DNA of 64,000 nucleotides, taken from NCBI GenBank assembly GCA_963818695.1, contig CAWFTG010000007.1:248001-312000 (forward strand), read 5' to 3'. The notes beneath the pieces were generated by a model. The model saw nothing but the letters and a program-made list of their open reading frames with translations. It was not told the origin of the DNA and made no database searches. Positions 61,647-64,000 of the stretch are shown piece by piece (the stretch's first letter is position 1; every line of letters begins with the position of its first letter). The stretch is from AP-15 sp963818695. GTDB lineage: Bacteria; Pseudomonadota; Alphaproteobacteria; ATCC43930; CGMCC-115725. A program made the position numbers and the translations under genes.

Positions 61647-62360
61647 ATGGCACTCCCCAACGTGAAGGCTCTCACCTTCGACGTGTTCGGTACCGTGGTG
61701 GACTGGCGAGACAGCATCGCCCGCGAGGCGAAAAGCTTTCTCGGGTCGAGGGGCTATGAGAAGGATTGGCATGCTTTCGCCGACCGTTGGCGGGCCCGCT
61801 ATCAGCCGGCGATGGAGAAGGTACGCAACGGCGAGCGGCCCTGGGCCAGGCTCGACGATCTGCATCGCGAGAACCTGGTCGAACTGTTGAAGGAATTGGA
61901 TATCAGCGGTCTCGGCGAGGGCGAGATCGACCACCTCAACCGCGCCTGGCACCGGCTCGACGGGTGGCCCGACAGCGTCGAAGGGCTCACCCGGCTCAAG
62001 CGCAAATTCATCCTCGCGACATTGTCGAACGGCAATGTCGCGCTGATGGTCAACATGGCCAAACACGCCGGCCTGCCGTGGGATGTCATCCTTGGCGCGG
62101 AGATCGCCCACGCCTACAAGCCCCAGCCCGAGGCCTACGACCGCTCTGCCGCGCTGCTCGACCTCAGACCCGAGCAGTGCATGATGGTGGCGGCACATAA
62201 TGGCGATCTCGTCGCGGCGCGCGGTCGCGGGTTTCGCACCGCCTTTGTCAGCCGACCGCACGAGCACGGCCCCAACAAGACCCGAGACCTTAAAGCCGAG
62301 CACGATTTCGACGTGATCGCCGACAATTTTATCGATCTGGCATCCAAGCTAGGCTGCTAG
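61647..62360 (+). CDS. Haloacid dehalogenase, type II
   Basis: 237-residue HAD hydrolase. The nucleophile Asp is in LTFDVFGTVVDW (residues 9-20), the cap helix FADRWRARYQPAM is type II, motif II is ATLSNGN (Ser/Asn), and motif III/IV are AHAYKPQPEAYDRSA with the catalytic Lys and MMVAAHNGDLVAARGRG with the Asp. This matches L-2-haloacid dehalogenases, though many relatives act on phosphates. Start ATG 61647. Confidence 0.9.
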   Translation: MALPNVKALTFDVFGTVVDWRDSIAREAKSFLGSRGYEKDWHAFADRWRARYQPAMEKVRNGERPWARLDDLHRENLVELLKELDISGLGEGEIDHLNRAWHRLDGWPDSVEGLTRLKRKFILATLSNGNVALMVNMAKHAGLPWDVILGAEIAHAYKPQPEAYDRSAALLDLRPEQCMMVAAHNGDLVAARGRGFRTAFVSRPHEHGPNKTRDLKAEHDFDVIADNFIDLASKLGC

Positions 62361-62459
62361 CGATCGCTCCGACGCGGCCAGACCGGACACAACATAAGGA
62401 GATCGGTCGAGCGCGCCAGAACGGATGCGGCCCTCTACACACAACGGCGCCAACACACC

Positions 62460-63320
62460 TCAGCTGAGAAGATCGGGTTGTGACGGCGCTAGTCGATCCG
62501 AAATCTTGTCCAGTCCCGGCATTTCGGACGGATAGGTCAGGTCCAGCGCCTCAAGGGTGGCGCGGACGATGCGCGCTACGTTTGCGTTGCGATACCATTT
62601 GCGGTCAGCCGGGATAACAAACCAAGGCGCCCATTGTGTACTGCACCGCTGGAGAGCGACCTCGTAAGCCGATATGTAGTCGCCCCAATGCTTGCGCTCG
62701 GCGAGATCGGCGGGACTGAACTTCCATCGTTTCGTCGGATCGTGTAGGCGAGCATCGAGCCGCGCCTTCTGCTCCTTTTTCGAGATGTGCAGGTAAAACT
62801 TGAGAATGGTTACATCATTCTCCGCGAGGTGCCGCTCGAAGGCATTTATTTGGCGATAGCGCGCCTCTATCTGGTCCGCCGGCAGCGTCGCGTGGATGCG
62901 GGGCACCAGAACGTCCTCATAATGCGATCGGTTGAAGATGCCGATCATTCCCGCCGGCGGCACAGCTTTGTGGATACGCCATAAAAAATCATGCGCCAGC
63001 TCACGCGGCGTCGGCTTCTTAAAACTGGTCACGACGACTCCAAGCGGGTTGAGCGGGCTAAAGACCCGCCGAATGGTGCCGTCCTTCCCGCTGGCATCCT
63101 GGCCCTGCAGGACCACGAGTAGAGTATACTTGGCCTCGGCGTAGAGAACTTCCTGCAGGCGGTCGATTTCGGCGATGTCGGCGACCGTGGCAGCTTCGGT
63201 TTCCAATCGGGGAAAGGGTATTGCTTCCCGGTTCCGTGGATCGATCTTTGAAAGCTCGACTTTCCAGTCTACCGGGACCCGATAGCGCTCCAGGAGGCCC
63301 AGATTTGCCGCTGGGAACAT
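62460..63320 (-). CDS. Polyphosphate kinase 2 (PPK2) family protein
   Basis: 286 residues; transfers phosphate between polyphosphate and a nucleotide. Walker A is VVLQGQDASGKDGTI (GxDxxGKD), the lid/DRS region is NRSHYEDVLVPRIHATLP, and FLWRIHKAVPPAGMIGIFNRS is the conserved PPK2 strand-loop. The C-terminal YRNANVARIVRATLEALDLTYPS is typical. Single-domain PPK2 proteins of this size act on NDP or NMP; which, is not certain. The start ATG 63320 is 5 bases after the upstream ThDP gene stop, so they are coupled. Confidence 0.92.
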   Translation of the reverse strand: MFPAANLGLLERYRVPVDWKVELSKIDPRNREAIPFPRLETEAATVADIAEIDRLQEVLYAEAKYTLLVVLQGQDASGKDGTIRRVFSPLNPLGVVVTSFKKPTPRELAHDFLWRIHKAVPPAGMIGIFNRSHYEDVLVPRIHATLPADQIEARYRQINAFERHLAENDVTILKFYLHISKKEQKARLDARLHDPTKRWKFSPADLAERKHWGDYISAYEVALQRCSTQWAPWFVIPADRKWYRNANVARIVRATLEALDLTYPSEMPGLDKISDRLAPSQPDLLS

Positions 63321-63325
63321 CTCGA

Positions 63326-64000
63326 TTAGCGGCGCCGCGGCGAGGCGTCCTTAGCCAATTGCGAGGTGATGTCGGCAAAGGTGACTTCGAGAGAGGTCAT
63401 CACGTCGATGACGGTCGGGGCGCGCGCGGCGAGTGCCTCGCGCAAAGCGGGCCCGAGTGCCGCCGGATCGGTGACCCGCACGCCGCGGCAGCCCATCGCC
63501 TTGGCGATCTCGGCATGGTTGAAGTCGTTGAATTCGGCGGCGAACCGCCCGGAGCCGTGCAAGACCCAGCCGAGCGCCTTGTTGTTAAAGACGACGGTGA
63601 TGATCGGGATGTCCTGCTCGATTGCCGTCATCAGGCCGTTCATCGTCATCGCAAAGCCGCCGTCGCCGACGACCGCGACGACGGGACGGTCCGGGTGCAC
63701 GAGCTTGGCGCCAAGCGCTGCCGGGATGCCGAACCCCATCGGCCCCGAGCCGGCGGCCTGCAGAAACCCCTCGTGCCGCTTCGTCTGGTAGAAATGCGTC
63801 ATCATGATGCGGTTTTCCCCGGCGTCGCAGGTGACGATCGCGTCCTCGGGCAGGTTGCGCTGCAATTCGCCGATCACGCGCTGCGGCAGGATCGGCTGGT
63901 CGTCGGCGAAATAGGCGCGATCATTGAAATAGCCGAGGCGCTCGCGATGCGCTGAGACGCGCCGCTCCGCTTGTTGCCGGCGGTCGCCGCCGCGCGATCC
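63326..64000 (-). CDS. Thiamine diphosphate-dependent enzyme, C-terminal part (5' end beyond window)
   Basis: Open through base 64000 on the minus strand, so the N-terminus is missing. About 220 residues are visible, the pyrophosphate-binding domain of an acetolactate synthase-like enzyme: DAGENRIMMTHFY, AAGSGPMGFGIPAALGAK, the ThDP motif VVGDGGFAMTMNGL to VVFNNKALGWVLHG, and DFNHAEIAKAMGCRG. Its C-terminal tail ends SPRRR. A second ThDP enzyme is at 30667-32358. The specific reaction cannot be assigned. Confidence 0.85.
   Translation of the reverse strand, partial: GSRGGDRRQQAERRVSAHRERLGYFNDRAYFADDQPILPQRVIGELQRNLPEDAIVTCDAGENRIMMTHFYQTKRHEGFLQAAGSGPMGFGIPAALGAKLVHPDRPVVAVVGDGGFAMTMNGLMTAIEQDIPIITVVFNNKALGWVLHGSGRFAAEFNDFNHAEIAKAMGCRGVRVTDPAALGPALREALAARAPTVIDVMTSLEVTFADITSQLAKDASPRRR

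Noticed and set aside
1..64000. tRNA genes, CRISPR arrays, insertion sequences or prophage
   Set aside because: No T-loop GGTTCRANYCC with matching cloverleaf, no regular short repeats with spacers, and no transposase, integrase or phage structural protein was found.

Overview
The window is GC-rich, densely coded bacterial chromosome, almost certainly from an alphaproteobacterium, most likely a soil or metagenome-derived lineage near Rhodospirillales. The supporting evidence is a MucR/Ros-type regulator, the order small SRP RNA - dnaX - ybaB - recR, the glyA-nrdR-ribD operon, a four-gene glycine cleavage operon (gcvT-H-PA-PB) under a tandem glycine riboswitch, and many CoA-transferase, LLM-oxidoreductase and ring-cleavage genes. 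I see no tRNA, rRNA, CRISPR array, prophage or intact insertion sequence.

Layout. 1-7.6 kb: a class C beta-lactamase-like hydrolase cut by the window edge, a thiolase, a lytic transglycosylase, two small membrane proteins, an Arg-rich protein, a fused LigAB-type ring-cleavage dioxygenase and a response regulator with a class III cyclase domain. 7.6-11.8 kb: a 737-base gap, then a DevC-DevC-DevA-like ABC exporter whose ATPase carries a cyclic-nucleotide-binding domain. 11.8-18.6 kb: housekeeping core (SRP RNA, dnaX, ybaB, recR, mucR, glyA, nrdR, ribD). 18.6-24.1 kb: a duplicated DUF6328-type membrane protein, an MFS relic, an anion transporter, a nucleoside phosphorylase-like protein, a glutathionyl-hydroquinone reductase and a methyltransferase. 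24-36 kb: a catabolic accessory block (CMD protein, chimeric FAD/isocitrate-lyase ORF, MetE-like protein, HsaA-like monooxygenase, two-domain extradiol dioxygenase, bacterioferritin, CaiB-type CoA transferase, ThDP enzyme, CmcJ/NvfI oxygenase, LLM protein). 36-45.4 kb: exported proteins and two paralogous winged-helix/TPR regulators, each divergent from a small exported or PEP-CTERM protein, with REP-like palindromes between. 45.4-53.5 kb: LLM oxidoreductase, methyltransferase, DNA glycosylase, serine hydrolase, MFS carrier, VOC protein and 4-hydroxyphenylpyruvate dioxygenase. 53.6-64 kb: riboswitch-controlled glycine cleavage operon, Ldh-type dehydrogenase, PhyH protein, thiE, haloacid dehalogenase, PPK2 and a second ThDP enzyme cut by the edge.

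The strongest unexpected signal is in the reading frames. At least eleven otherwise well-conserved genes, including glyA and three of four gcv genes, are each broken by one extra base (two in one MFS gene). No deletion is needed to repair any of these eleven. Six of the insertions change a GANTC site (the CcrM methylation target of alphaproteobacteria) into GANTTC. I read this mainly as a systematic sequencing or consensus artefact that reports DNA methylation, not as gene decay. True decay is limited to the MFS relic near 19.6-20.1 kb, the second winged-helix/TPR regulator and perhaps the chimeric ORF near 24.6-25.1 kb.

Metabolically, glyA and the gcv operon handle glycine and one-carbon units, and HPPD, LigAB, the extradiol VOC enzyme, thiolase and CoA transferase point to breakdown of aromatic or alicyclic compounds. 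The ABC exporter with a CNB domain, close to a cyclase, may be controlled by a nucleotide second messenger.
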